Source: Heligmosomoides polygyrus polygyrus (Eukaryota; Nematoda; Chromadorea; Rhabditida; Heligmosomidae). Taken from it: a DNA stretch of 64,000 nucleotides. The stretch is taken from positions 25,051,253 through 25,115,252 of the forward strand of contig OX377203.1 in the NCBI GenBank assembly GCA_947396885.1, written 5' to 3'. The position numbers were made by a program, and so were the translations under genes. How positions within the stretch are numbered: position 1 is the first letter of the stretch; the number at the start of each line of letters is the position of its first letter. Of this stretch, positions 33,001 to 38,445 are shown one piece after another. The notes beneath the pieces were generated by a model, which was not told where the DNA came from, did not search any database, and saw only the letters and a program-made list of their open reading frames with translations.

Positions 33001-35319
33001 TTTTTTAAATGTCCATTTGATTTGCCTTGAATGAATGCCCAGAGGTGAAATACGGTAAGCTTACCGTATCTCATGTTAGGAGCGCAATTTGGGGAAGCCA
33101 TGACCTTTTTTCATTCTATTGCTTTTTTTCATGATGTTTGTGCACAGTTTGCTTTAATGCACGTATCAAACGGAGGAGCGTTATTTACTCAGTTACATGA
33201 CGCGTGTTACGCACGTGATATGAATTCTCAATTTTCTTATATTCAACCGTATTAACGTTAAAAAGCTGAGGAAGCGGGTGAGTCTCCTATGCCGGTCCCG
33301 TTGCATCTAGAGGGTGCGTAAAAAGTATTGACGCATTAAACGTAAACGTTAGAAATAACAATAACATGTTATAAAATTTAACAAGTTTAAATACAAAATG
33401 TCAACAATGATCTAGCGAACAGAATAGCATCACTTGTATTTTATATGGGCTTCTTTGCTGCGAATGCAGGGGCGAAGACGCAGAGGAAAGGCATCAACGG
33501 TGCGCCGCAAGTAGTCCACGTCTATTTTGTTCCATGCTTTGACCTTCGGTGACTTCATACTTTTGTGGATTCAACTTGTAAAAGTGTTACATACTCTTCA
33601 AGGACCTCCAAAGCGCTAATTCTGGCTGAAGACTCGCTGCGAGGAAAGCGCATCCAGCCAGTATCATGGTTTGTGCATTTATCACAAGCGCCTCTCGTTT
33701 TCGTGGATACAGGAGTGAATATAAATCAGTAGAACTATCTGCATTGATGTCCTAGACAATCAACTGGTTCTTTGGCTTGAATCCCACCTCGAGAGTAAGC
33801 CGTATGTCTTCCAGCAAGATTAGACTCATGCGCAGAGTCGAAGGTTGTTCAGGGCTGGTGCCGAGCCAACTTGAAGCACCTCAGTTCGGCAGAGGAATAA
33901 CCTCTGTATAGACCGGATTTGAATCCGCTGAATTACTCTATATTGGAGGTTTTGGAAAGCAAGGCTTGCGCTACTTCCCACAAAAGTATGAAGTCAGTGA
34001 AGGATGGTCTGGTCAAAGCATGGAATGAAATCGACGTGGACTACTTGCGGCGCACCGTCGATTCCTTTCCTCGGCGTCTTCGCCCCCGCATTCGCAGCAA
34101 AGAAGCCCACATCAAATACAAGTGATGCTGTTCTGTTCGCTAGATCACTGTTGACATTCTGTATAACATCTTGTTAAATTTTATAATGTATTGTTATTTC
34201 TAATGTTTATGTTTGGTGCGTCAATATTTTTTAAGCACCCTCTATCTGGGAGCTCGTATAAGGCCAAACCAATAATTTTAGCTGTGACAGGGTTAACTGG
34301 ATCGTGTCGCGTCTTACTTCGATTCATCTATGTAGAAATTGCCTTTAAAGATGGAGTGCTTCAATGAACAGAGGAAGTTTTTTTCAAAAAACGTTTACAA
34401 CGGAAGGTTTAAGTGCTGGGATTAAATGCCTAGCAAAGCGGCGACCAAATCTTCACGATCGCTTTTGAAGCGCTTTTTGTATAGGCCCGTGCACACTCGG
34501 CAGCAGCGGCAGCGGCTGCGGCGGCAAATGCTTGAGCATAGGGCCATCGATTTGGTCGGAATCGATGTCGCTATGCTCAAGCATTTGCTGCCGCTGGTAC
34601 CGCTGCCTCTGCCGCCGCTGCCGAGTATGCAAGGGCCTTATTTGTCGCAATATTACTTCATACGCTGTTTTCAGTAGAAGCCAATAGCATGTATTTTCCA
34701 AGTGACCCAAGCCAACGATCCAACGCAACTCCGGGAACGCAGAGCACTGCGGAGTTGCATTGGATCGTTGGCTTGGGTCACTAGTGCCGTCTTTTTTCTC
34801 CTATCCTTTAACTTAAGATGAGCGCCGTATTGTTTTTAACCAGTTTGCTCAAGCCACGTCATATATGCGTGTGTTAGAGGGGGCGGGGCGAACTGTCGCA
34901 GCTCTAAACGCTGGTGCGTCCCCACCTTTCCATGTATGCCTCATAAACGACTTGTACCGAATTTTTGTGCGCAAAGGGTTGGCAGCCTCTACCAGCTGCA
35001 CCATATGTGTCCCAAATAGTGTTGTTCTATCTGTCAACTGATTCCGATGCTCTCGTTCAGATGCATTTTTCTACGACGATCTGCAGAATGTGGTGCACGA
35101 ACGTCTAGCTCGTCCGGGTCTTCATTCCGTGACCGAGTTCCTGAACACTTGGGTGAGTTCAAGCTCGTCGTTTTATTCCAAGGAAACCGCCCTCACGAAC
35201 GAGTCTCGTCTTTCCAGGAGAGCACGGTGCGGCAGTACACGTCGAACCAGAACAACGCGAACACGACCATCTCGCCGTTCGAGGAGCTCTTCCAGAACTA
35301 CGACAACATCATCACCTAG
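14259..35319 (+). CDS. mdt-15: Mediator complex subunit 15 (MDT-15/MED15), 16 coding exons
   Basis: A nuclear transcription coactivator of the Mediator tail. In C. elegans MDT-15 partners SBP-1/SREBP and nuclear receptors such as NHR-49 to drive lipid-metabolism and stress genes. Coding exons: 14259-14314, 17947-18076, 20655-20819, 20890-21105, 21516-21626, 23848-23940, 24663-24779, 26561-26706, 26760-26910, 26982-27210, 30321-30539, 30769-30965, 31024-31147, 32895-32984, 35061-35152, 35218-35319. All junctions keep frame with GT..AG ends, giving about 745 residues (C. elegans is about 780, from memory). Residues 5-75 form the KIX domain that binds activators; 76-300 are Gln/Pro-rich; 330-395 hold a conserved helical block ([31 protein letters not shown]); 396-610 are Met/Pro/Gly-rich; 611-745 are the MED15 C-terminal region. 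The start was chosen at [11 protein letters not shown], which aligns with the family. A small missed or alternative exon in the low-complexity middle is possible. Confidence 0.93.
14315..17946 (+). other. mdt-15 intron 1 (3.6 kb)
   Basis: AT-rich, no recognisable transposon protein, tRNA or conserved exon. Short frames on both strands look random. As the first long intron it is a natural place for regulatory sites, but none is identifiable by eye. Confidence 0.6.
17947..18076 (+). CDS. mdt-15: mdt-15 exon 2 (KIX core)
   Basis: Acceptor TTTGCAG; the first G completes Leu19. Reads [20 protein letters not shown] then [18 protein letters not shown], the most conserved part of the nematode KIX domain. 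Ends in phase 0 at AIAK-type text (RTIAK), donor GTAGTT. Confidence 0.95.
19163..19292. repeat. Tandem duplication of a 65-bp unit in mdt-15 intron 2
   Basis: The unit at 19163-19227 (starting TTTAATTATATCCAACTCC) is repeated at 19228-19292 with only two or so substitutions, so the duplication is recent. Confidence 0.9.
19404..19570 (-). mobile_element. tRNA-derived SINE, family A
   Basis: Read on the - strand it has a tRNA-like A box around GTAATGACGTAGAGCATTCC, a B-box-like GGGCTCGAGCCC and a tail ending TTGAGGC-type sequence (GCCACTCGAGGCTTCAAG). The same order of blocks recurs at 24150-24325, 24480-24600, 60745-60915 and, as tail only, 56645-56735. Confidence 0.65.
19864..20222 (-). mobile_element. 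LTR-like segment (candidate solo LTR)
   Basis: On the - strand the segment starts TGTCGCAGTATGG, contains a GC-rich block and then AATAAATTGTTCGTCG, and ends ACCCTACACAACA, so TG..CA ends and an internal poly(A) signal are in LTR order. I find no convincing 4-6 bp target duplication and no second copy, so this is tentative. It keeps a 137-codon - frame open that resembles nothing known. Confidence 0.25.
20655..20819 (+). CDS. mdt-15: mdt-15 exon 3 (KIX end and Pro-rich linker)
   Basis: Acceptor GTTTCAG. Starts [20 protein letters not shown], the last KIX helix and its conserved tail, then a Ser/Thr/Asn linker ending PPDPQPTQ. Donor GTGAGC; the next intron is only 70 nt. Confidence 0.93.
20890..21105 (+). 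CDS. mdt-15: mdt-15 exon 4 (Gln/Pro-rich)
   Basis: 72 codons after acceptor AAGCCAG, with [17 protein letters not shown] and a terminal run of six Gln. Typical MED15 low-complexity activator-interaction segment. The donor GTTCGT is weak. Poly-Ala and poly-Ser frames seen over this exon on either strand are shadows of the CAG/CCG repeats. Confidence 0.85.
21516..21626 (+). CDS. mdt-15: mdt-15 exon 5 (Met/Gln/Pro-rich)
   Basis: 37 codons, phase 0 at both ends: [20 protein letters not shown] through MQKQPKQ; acceptor TTTTACAG, donor GTAGTT. Confidence 0.88.
22052..22179. mobile_element. Hairpin MITE, GGCC..CGCACAC-ended
   Basis: The left end AAGGCCTCCGCACACTTCTG (continuing CGGCAACG) is matched at the right end by the inverse of GGGCCCCACACACTTCTGCG. 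The two halves continue as imperfect inverted copies sharing a CCTAT.CTTAACCA core. It lies in mdt-15 intron 5. Total about 128 bp, no coding. Confidence 0.75.
22956..23351 (-). other. Unassigned 131-codon open frame inside mdt-15 intron 5
   Basis: An AT-rich - frame of 131 codons ([34 protein letters not shown]) is longer than expected for this composition. I do not recognise it. It could be a decayed transposon fragment or chance; no splice signals or neighbours support a host gene. Confidence 0.2.
23848..23940 (+). CDS. mdt-15: mdt-15 exon 6
   Basis: 31 codons, phase 0 at both ends: [20 protein letters not shown] to GYGQQQPQ. Acceptor CTGTTGCAG, donor GTTGGT. A (GA)n tract begins about 40 nt after the donor. 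Confidence 0.85.
23981..24034. repeat. (GA)n microsatellite in mdt-15 intron 6
   Basis: About 27 uninterrupted AG repeats starting some 40 nt after the exon 6 donor. Confidence 0.95.
24150..24325 (-). mobile_element. tRNA-derived SINE, family A
   Basis: On the - strand: GTGTGATGGCGTAGAGCATT (A-box region), GATGCGAGCTCGAATCACCC (B-box region), then a tail through GCCACTTGAGGCTTAAAG. It matches the copy at 19404-19570 throughout. Confidence 0.7.
24428..24605 (+). mobile_element. tRNA-derived SINE, family A (rearranged copy)
   Basis: On the + strand: GGTGTAGTGGCGTAGAGTAT (A box) and GTGGGTTCGAGTCCCG (B box), then CTGGCGCTAGAGTTTCGATC. It is preceded at 24430-24470 by a piece of the family tail in the opposite orientation, so two copies are fused head to tail. 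It is tRNA-like in sequence but lacks a clean acceptor stem, so I do not call a tRNA gene. Confidence 0.7.
24663..24779 (+). CDS. mdt-15: mdt-15 exon 7 (Gln-rich)
   Basis: 39 codons, phase 0 at both ends: [20 protein letters not shown] then [19 protein letters not shown]. Acceptor CATTCCAG, donor GTAGGA. The upstream intron carries two SINE copies ending only about 60 nt before the acceptor. Confidence 0.88.
25640..25930. repeat. Dispersed repeat fragment in mdt-15 intron 7
   Basis: The core GATTCATTGGAGCACTCTGG, followed by ACGCGACAGGAACAGACG, is shared with about 845-895 and 51775-51820. Function unknown; part of the SINE-rich repeat landscape. Confidence 0.45.
26215..26365 (-). mobile_element. 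tRNA-like SINE fragment in mdt-15 intron 7
   Basis: On the - strand: TTGGTAGCTCAGTAGGAAGA (A-box-like), CGGCTGTCGCGTGCAC, then CTTGGCTCGACTCCCACCC (B-box-like). It shares the GACTGTCGCGTGCA-type spacer with SINE family B, so it may be a diverged member. Confidence 0.5.
26561..26706 (+). CDS. mdt-15: mdt-15 exon 8 (start of conserved central block)
   Basis: Acceptor GCTGTTTCAG. Reads [20 protein letters not shown], then [19 protein letters not shown]. It ends two bases into a Lys codon at donor GTAAGA; the next intron is 53 nt, the shortest in the gene. Confidence 0.93.
26760..26910 (+). CDS. mdt-15: mdt-15 exon 9 (conserved central block)
   Basis: The first base completes Lys345; then [31 protein letters not shown] and [19 protein letters not shown]. 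This amphipathic helical stretch is the most diagnostic MED15 segment outside KIX. Donor GTTTGT. Confidence 0.95.
26982..27210 (+). CDS. mdt-15: mdt-15 exon 10 (Met/Pro/His-rich)
   Basis: Reads [20 protein letters not shown], then [18 protein letters not shown] and repeated [16 protein letters not shown] text. Ends one base into a Gly codon, donor GTAGGT. The following intron is about 3.1 kb. Confidence 0.92.
27501..27557. repeat. Hairpin repeat in mdt-15 intron 10
   Basis: GTAAGCTTCCTTTGACTATT is mirrored by AATAGTCAAAGGAAGCTACC across a CCGCGCGCGG centre; a third partial copy (ATAATCAAAGGAAAC) follows at about 27571. Stem of about 26 bp with one or two mismatches. Confidence 0.8.
28685..29290. 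other. Unassigned stretch of mdt-15 intron 10, G-rich centre
   Basis: A - frame of 192 codons spans this stretch ([19 protein letters not shown] at its start) but it runs through a G-homopolymer and resembles no family I know, so I do not call a gene. It may be a decayed mobile element. Confidence 0.25.
28946..28981 (+). repeat. G-rich tract, possible G-quadruplex
   Basis: 36 bases of almost pure G with single T and A interruptions, on the sense strand of mdt-15 intron 10. Confidence 0.85.
30321..30539 (+). CDS. mdt-15: mdt-15 exon 11 (Met/Pro-rich)
   Basis: Acceptor ACTCGTTTAG; GT completes Gly472, then [17 protein letters not shown] and [20 protein letters not shown], ending TGIPP plus one base of a Ser codon. 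Donor GTGAGT. Confidence 0.9.
30769..30965 (+). CDS. mdt-15: mdt-15 exon 12 (Gly/Ser-rich linker and acidic patch)
   Basis: Acceptor [28 protein letters not shown], a Gly/Ser/Ala run, then [20 protein letters not shown], the start of the conserved C-terminal region. Donor GTATGT; the next intron is 58 nt. Confidence 0.92.
31024..31147 (+). CDS. mdt-15: mdt-15 exon 13 (C-terminal domain)
   Basis: [20 protein letters not shown], then [20 protein letters not shown]; conserved MED15 C-terminal text. Ends one base into a Lys codon, donor GTGAGT. Confidence 0.94.
31160..32640. other. mdt-15 intron 13, first part: no recognised element
   Basis: A GC-richer block (about 31850-32450) keeps short frames open on both strands but matches no family I can name. 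Two TTCGAA words near 31440 and 32530-32590 belong to the dispersed TTCGAA family. Confidence 0.35.
32676..32838. mobile_element. Small TIR element (MITE) in mdt-15 intron 13
   Basis: The left end TTATGGTGTTGCAAAAGTTA and the right end (inverse strand TTAGGGTGTGGCAAAAGTTA) are inverted copies with three mismatches. About 163 bp with no coding. The end sequence is of the kind seen in Tc1/mariner relatives, but family assignment is inference. Confidence 0.65.
32895..32984 (+). CDS. mdt-15: mdt-15 exon 14 (C-terminal domain)
   Basis: Acceptor TTGTTTCAG; AA completes Lys652, then [20 protein letters not shown] and TVDRAAIDL. Ends one base into an Asp codon, donor GTCAGT. Confidence 0.93.
33310..34242 (+). 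mobile_element. Mariner-superfamily foldback remnant in mdt-15 intron 14
   Basis: TIRs GAGGGTGCGTAAAAAGTATT (33310) and the inverse of AATATTTTTTAAGCACCCTC (to 34242) are flanked by TA at 33308-33309 and 34243-34244. The right half carries the + strand 3' end of a transposase (pseudogene below). The left arm, about 33312-33600, is an inverted copy of the same transposase end. The element is therefore palindromic at both ends with a deleted middle. Confidence 0.85.
33830..34125 (+). pseudogene. Mariner-superfamily transposase C-terminal fragment
   Basis: After broken text resembling [16 protein letters not shown], the frame reads [24 protein letters not shown] sequence, then [18 protein letters not shown] and stops at 34123-34125. 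The LNPLNYS motif with the following helical C-terminus is the end of the catalytic domain in mariner-family transposases. An inverted, better-preserved copy of the last 35 codons lies at about 33440-33545. Confidence 0.75.
34484..34637. mobile_element. Hairpin MITE in mdt-15 intron 14
   Basis: AGGCCCGTGCACACTCGGCA and a following GGCGGCAAATGCTTGAGCAT are mirrored from about 34566 to 34637 (ATGCTCAAGCATTTGCTGCC .. TGCAAGGGCCT). Arms of about 70 bp, short loop. The GGCCC..GCACACT end recalls the element at 22052-22179. Confidence 0.75.
34701..34782. repeat. Near-perfect 33-bp stem hairpin in mdt-15 intron 14
   Basis: Arms 34701-34733 and 34750-34782 pair over 33 bp with one mismatch (AGTGACCCAAGCCAACGATC at the outer end), 16-nt loop. 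It resembles a pre-miRNA or a minimal MITE; nothing distinguishes the two here. Confidence 0.85.
35061..35152 (+). CDS. mdt-15: mdt-15 exon 15 (C-terminal domain)
   Basis: Acceptor TCGTTCAG; AT completes Asp682, then [20 protein letters not shown] and [10 protein letters not shown]. Phase 0 end, donor GTGAGT; the next intron is 65 nt. Confidence 0.94.
35218..35319 (+). CDS. mdt-15: mdt-15 exon 16 (last coding exon)
   Basis: Acceptor [29 protein letters not shown] then [13 protein letters not shown] and TAG at 35317-35319. The end fits the conserved extreme C-terminus of MED15. Confidence 0.95.
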   Translation, partial: ESTVRQYTSNQNNANTTISPFEELFQNYDNIIT

Positions 35320-36150
35320 CGCTGCCGCCGTCGCTGCCTCCGCATTCGTCCGTTCGTTCGCTCCAAAGCTGCCGCCGCAGTGCGCGCGCTCCGATGTACA
35401 GAGTTCTCAGTCGTCGTCGTGTTCCGTTGGCCACCTCCCGTTCGCGCACCACGTGTTGTTGAGCTGTTCATGATGATGATGACGATTCGATCGCTCCCCC
35501 GTCTACCTTGTACAGTCACCTCCCTCGTTCTTCGATTGTCTTCATTTTGTTGTACGTTTTCCGTCCGTTTCCCGCGGCTGTCGGCGCTTCGTGTTGTTGC
35601 ACTCTCCGAAACCTCTCCGTGTTGAATGTTCTGTGCGGCCTGCCCGGGCCGCGCCCCAGCCGCGCTCCGCTTGCTGCTATTTATTCCTCTCTCCTTTGCG
35701 AGTACATTGTTTGTCAGTACGGATAGTAGGACGGGTGCCGCCGCGACGGCGCTCCGCCTCACTCCACTCCGCGCCTCGCCCTCCGGACGAGGGGCCGACG
35801 GAGTGGGGCGCGCGCGGCGCGGCGGCATCCGTTTTGCCCTAGGCCCTGTGATTTAGAAGCGAATAGTCCTCGGGCACCCATCACCTCTCGAGCCCAGCCT
35901 CCTTCAACCAACATCCACCGAACGTGTTCCCGATCCTGTTGTTCCCCACACATGCGTAGTTCCCGTTCCTCGAGGGATGACGGAAGACGCCACCCCGTCT
36001 GTTACGTAGTCGTCCGCGTAGCTAACAGGATGCCGACGGTGTCAAGATATTCTATTCTTTGAGCGACTATGATTCTATTTCGCGCGTGATATCAGAGTGA
36101 GTTTACGTTGTCACTATTCCGAGATGTTGATCCACGAGAATAAATGTTTA
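35320..36150 (+). terminator. mdt-15 3' UTR and candidate poly(A) signal
   Basis: After the stop codon comes GC-rich, CpG-containing sequence with no continuing exon. AATAAA at 36139-36144 is the first clear hexamer in a fitting position on the + strand (UTR about 820 nt). Long - frames over 35316-35828 are Arg/Ala-rich shadows of this composition. Confidence 0.5.
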
Positions 36151-36284
36151 TTGAGGTCAGTCTGGTACTACGAATACGGTCGTGAGGACGTAAGCGGGTC
36201 GGAATGTGTCCACGTTTTGGAATCGGAAGTTTAGTCATAACCTTGTCCATTACTGATTGTAGAAGTTTCGTGCTTATTTATAGT

Positions 36285-36495
36285 TGTGCTCGAACGAATA
36301 TATTCGAATAATTTATTCGAATAAGCATTCGAATCGTTCGATCATTCGATATTTCTTGATTTTCGAATATTCGTTCGAATTCGATTATCGATCATTTTCA
36401 AAAGTCGACTATTCGTTCGAATTCGAACATAGAAGCAAGCCATATTCGATTATTATTCGAAAAGCGAATAAATAAACTATTCGATCGAATATTTG
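36285..36495. repeat. TTCGAAT-rich degenerate array
   Basis: ATTCGAATAATTTATTCGAA, CATTCGAATCGTTCGATCA and similar words on both strands; same family as 11465-11765. Confidence 0.75.
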
Positions 36496-36508
36496 CAATC
36501 AAATCTAC

Positions 36509-36735
36509 TATATGTAAAAGAGTAAGCGGTTGTGTCTGTCTGTCCGTTCGTCCTTCCGTCTGTGTATCTGTCCTTTCATAGACGTCGAGTAACAGACGTG
36601 GATGACACCTCGTCCGGGTTCAGACGAGGTTCATGTCGCGAGCGTCAGAAGTCGTGTCGCCGATGTCGCTCAAAGGACGTTCGGTTAAGGATACGTGTCA
36701 CTGACGTCGTTCAGCAGGCGTCCGGGTTCAGAAGA
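36509..36735 (+). repeat. Degenerate repeat with a possible Helitron 5' start
   Basis: TCTACTATATGTAAAAGAG at 36509 followed by GTGTCTGTCTGTCCGTTCG resembles a common start of Helitron elements. After it come drifted copies of GGTTCAGAAGACGTGTCACTGA-like text, which resume after the Tc3-like insertion at 38342-38445. No RepHel protein or 3' CTRR hairpin was found. Confidence 0.3.
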
Positions 36736-37148
36736 TACAGTGCGTTTCAAAAGTATGTAGCCACCTTAAATTCAAAATTTTCTCGTTTCGCGTTCGTTTC
36801 TACGAACTGGCGTTAGCAGCATTGGATTCCCCGTAGACGAAAATAGCTAGATTGCTCCTTCCAGAAAAAAAGCTTAATCTCCGGCAAAAACTAGGCGTTT
36901 TTGAATTTTTTTGTTTCTTTCAAAAGTATGTAGCCACTCCCAAAAAACACGATTTTTATTAAAAATTAATAGTCAATTGGACCACCATTATTTTTTATTA
37001 CATCAAATACCCTGCTACGCATGCTACTAACAAGTTTCTGGATCACTTCGTCACCGATGTTGTCCCAGGCAGTCAAAATAGCGGTTTTCAGCTCCCCAAC
37101 ATTGTTGAACTGCCTGTTATTCAAGTAGACCTGCCGGACCAAGATATC

Positions 37149-38020
37149 TCATATGTTCTCCATTGGGTTGCGGTCAGATGAGCAAGCTGGCCATTCCATT
37201 ACTCGGAGTCGATTACGTTGTAGCCAGTCTGTGGTCGATTTGGACACATGAACTGCAGCGTTGAACTGCTGCAGAACATGTGTCTGCCGTTTTCTCCCCG
37301 TTAGGAAGGGCAGCAGGCTGGACTCCAGTACGGCTTGATACCCTAGACTGTCCATACGACATGATGGGAATCTGAGCTTCGGCTTCCCCCCCCCCCCCCC
37401 CTACTGCAGAAGCCTGCCCATGTCATCAGAGGCCCGCCTCCGAAGTTCCGTCGAGAGAAGGTGATGGAAGTCCGTCGTAGATCTCGCCAGTAATACCGGT
37501 AACCATCGGGACCATCCAGATTAAATTTTTGTCGTCACCGAAGATGACCCGAAGCAATAAGCGTGTGAAATTCATGACGTCGACGAAACGAGAAAGTTCC
37601 TACATTTTCCCATTGCGTGCCATGTTTTTGCGGGTAAACTCCAGTCGCGCCTGCTTGTGGAAGTTCGTGAGATGAGGTGCTTTCTGCATGGTCTGTCTGC
37701 AGATGTGTTCTTTCGATCGAATACAACGCCATATCGTTGTTCTTGTTGGAGAAAGACCCGTCTCAGTGCGAACTTGGTTGACGCTCCATGTGGAGTTCGA
37801 CACCATGCGGCTGATTCGTCGACGATTCTGGCTCGAAATCACACGCGGGCGACTCGGTACAGGTGCAGACCGATAACCATTGGGATTTCGAAGGAAGTGG
37901 TCGACACATCTTGCGAACGTCCGAGCTGACGAGCAATGGCGCGGTTTGTCAAGCCAGCATCCTTGAGCGTTCGGATCTGAGCTTGTTCGTCGATAATCAG
38001 GACACGTCCACGGACTGGCA
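37149..38020 (-). pseudogene. Tc1/Tc3-family transposase pseudogene
   Basis: From the N-terminus: MPVRGRVLIIDEQAQIRTLK and GLTNRAIARQLGRS (HTH paired-like domain), then in another frame HFLRNPNGYRS and SRMVSNSTWSVNQVRTETGL, and later NAAVHVSKSTTDWLQRNRLR with WPACSSDRNPMENI. The Asp expected before Asn in the second catalytic motif reads Phe (QQFNAAVHVS). A C-run at 37386-37401 and frameshifts also disrupt it. Confidence 0.85.
37386..37401. repeat. Poly-C tract (16 C)
   Basis: Homopolymer inside the Tc3-like element; a probable expansion or sequencing-length artefact. Confidence 0.9.
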
Positions 38021-38341
38021 TAGTGGCTATTTTTGAAGAACAGGTAAAGCTGGCCATTTATGGCAAGATCTTCCCGCCAAAAAGAGCGCAAAATTTGAAT
38101 AGGGGTGTAAAAATGCCCGATATTCTGGAGTGGCCACATACTTTTGAAACAAACAAAAAAAATTCAAAAACGCCTAGTTTTTGCCGGAGATCAAGCTTTT
38201 TTCTGGAAAGAGCAATCTAGCTATTTTCGTCTAAGGGGAATCCTATGCTGCTAACGCCAGTTCGTAGAAACGAACGCGAAAAATTTGAACGAACGAGAAA
38301 ATTTTGAATTTAAGGTGGCTACATACTTTTGAAACGCACTG

Positions 38342-38445
38342 TATGCCATCGATATCGCGTAGTGGGTGTGTGGGTTCAGAAGAGGTGTCACTCATGTCAC
38401 GCAGGGGGTGTAGGGATTCGACGACATGTCACTGATGTCGGTGTA
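38342..38445. repeat. Continuation of the GTGTCACTGATGTC repeat
   Basis: GGTTCAGAAGAGGTGTCACT and GATTCGACGACATGTCACTG repeat the unit seen before the Tc3-like insertion at 36600-36735. The transposon therefore landed inside this array. Confidence 0.6.

Larger units (their letters stand above)
36738..38341 (-). mobile_element. Tc3-like DNA transposon, inactive
   Basis: CAGTGCGTTTCAAAAGTATG at 36738 is exactly mirrored at 38341, with TA at 36736-36737 and 38342-38343. The terminal repeats are long (about 205-210 bp), and each contains a second internal copy of TTTCAAAAGTATGTAGCCAC, matching the two-binding-site design of Tc3. The transposase lies on the - strand and is broken. Total 1604 bp. 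Confidence 0.9.

Noticed and set aside
35316..35856. Several overlapping frames of 70-170 codons after the mdt-15 stop
   Set aside because: They lie in the GC-rich 3' UTR on both strands, Arg/Ala/Pro-rich, with no family resemblance.
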